Assembly (NCBI RefSeq): GCF_000004075.3
Contig: NC_026656.2
Coordinates: 1,798,001 to 1,862,000, forward strand
Source: Cucumis sativus
Taxonomy: Eukaryota; Streptophyta; Magnoliopsida; Cucurbitales; Cucurbitaceae
DNA: 64,000 bases
Direction of reading: 5' to 3'
Shown piece by piece: positions 63,130 through 64,000 of the stretch. Positions within the stretch are counted from its first letter, which is position 1. Every line of letters begins with the position of its first letter. The notes under the pieces were generated by a model that had not been told where the DNA came from, did not search any database, and saw only the letters and a program-made list of their open reading frames with translations. A program made the position numbers and the translations under genes.

Positions 63130-64000
63130 CAACCATGTAAATAAAATCAGCAATCAGTTGTAGATCGTCGGGTAATACGTCAGGAAATGGTGTTGGGTTT
63201 CAACAAATTTGAGTTCTCTTAGATCATATTGGAATTGTTTTATGTAATCTTCTGGGCAATCCTATAATTTCCAATGTTTGTCATAAAAAAAACAAGCAAT
63301 CTCTAGTTAGAGATTATACAAATGCTAGATAATATAATGGAGGTATTCTTGCTTCAAGTTTCTCATCCAGTGGAAGGTTCCATCGATAGATATCGTTAGT
63401 ATATGCACAAGGGTTTTGCCCAAAGAGCTTAGGTGAAAACCGTTTAATGCATAGCTTTCACCCGTGTATAAAACTTCTTCGTACTTGTATCACACTTCAT
63501 AACTTTCACCTATGAATGAAGCTTCTCCATATACAAGGACAGATGTAAATGAGAGAATGCAGTAAGGTAATAAATGGCGGTGCTATTTTCAGGAACTTTG
63601 AATGATTTTTCATCTTCTAGACTCGCTCTATTTTTCTTTACTTAATTGGAAAGAGTCACATGACAAGTTTTCTTGCTACTTAGGTGCGATGGGACTTGGG
63701 AGAAGAATAATTATATTTATGTGGTTTTGATCTTATATTGGAATTGAGTGAAAGTAGCTATAAATCACTAACAATTCATCTAAATTGATTTGAAAGTTGG
63801 GGTTTAAACTTACAGAATTATTAGTTTGGAGTTATAAGAGTACAACATTTTAGGGATATAAATTGGTTTTATCCCTAACAAAAGAAATTATAGACCATCA
63901 TATGGGTCAGTTACTTAAACAGCATTTTATTTCGCTGTCATTAGGTGCTGACCTGATAAAAATAAGCTTTAAGCGCAAATTTTAGTTAATTGGGGCGGGT
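63130..64000. other. Probable intron of the partial minus-strand gene
   Basis: No exon could be read with confidence. Two similar phrases about 50-70 bp apart ('catagctttcaccc' near 63452 and 'cataactttcacct' near 63499) suggest a small local duplication. Confidence 0.4.

Overview
This is a 64 kb piece of an AT-rich plant nuclear genome. The evidence is short GC-richer exons separated by GT-AG introns, plant-specific families (CIPK, LRL-type bHLH, non-phosphorylating GAPN, a reticulon-like B protein), a MIR156 hairpin, a nuclear tRNA-Thr, and long low-complexity spacers full of TA, ATT and CT runs. Gene content and style point to a dicot of the rosid type. A cucurbit such as Cucumis is my impression only and is not proven by the sequence.

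Layout, left to right. 1-3.8 kb: gene-free, with a foldback repeat and an ACGT-rich island. 3.8-7.1 kb (+): nine-exon five-pass membrane protein of the plant tweety-like type. 7.1-13.2 kb: gene-free. 13.3-13.9 kb (+): intronless serine-rich protein. 16.4-18.9 kb (+): six-exon mitochondrial calcium uptake protein (MICU), with a minisatellite in its fourth intron. 19.0-19.3 kb (-): possible small membrane protein gene, convergent with MICU. 20.5-23.4 kb (-): eight-exon protein with a purple-acid-phosphatase-like layout but eroded metal-binding motifs. 23.67 kb (+): tRNA-Thr(AGT). 28.3-31.6 kb (+): nine-exon cytosolic NADP-dependent glyceraldehyde-3-phosphate dehydrogenase. 35.2-39.0 kb (+): seven-exon bHLH factor of the LRL group. 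43.4-44.2 kb (+): MIR156 precursor region. 49.6-50.9 kb (-): intronless CIPK6 kinase with upstream ORFs in its probable leader. 54.9-59.9 kb (-): reticulon-like B protein whose 3' part I could not join cleanly. 62.9-63.1 kb (-): last exon of a gene running off the right edge.

The genes do not form an operon or a visible cluster; each is an independent plant transcription unit. Two (MICU, CIPK6) belong to calcium signalling and two regulators (LRL bHLH, MIR156) to development, but nothing in the sequence shows that they act together. I found no intact mobile element: no reverse transcriptase, integrase, transposase or capsid-like reading frame stands out. No CRISPR array was seen, as expected for a plant.

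The most interesting items are the MIR156 hairpin with a telobox/GAGA-rich leader, the PAP-derived pseudophosphatase, the MICU intron minisatellite whose units carry splice-donor-like motifs, a GC-AG intron in the LRL gene, and the awkward 3' half of the reticulon gene, which encloses a promoter-like island. All gene models were spliced by eye and have no transcript support.
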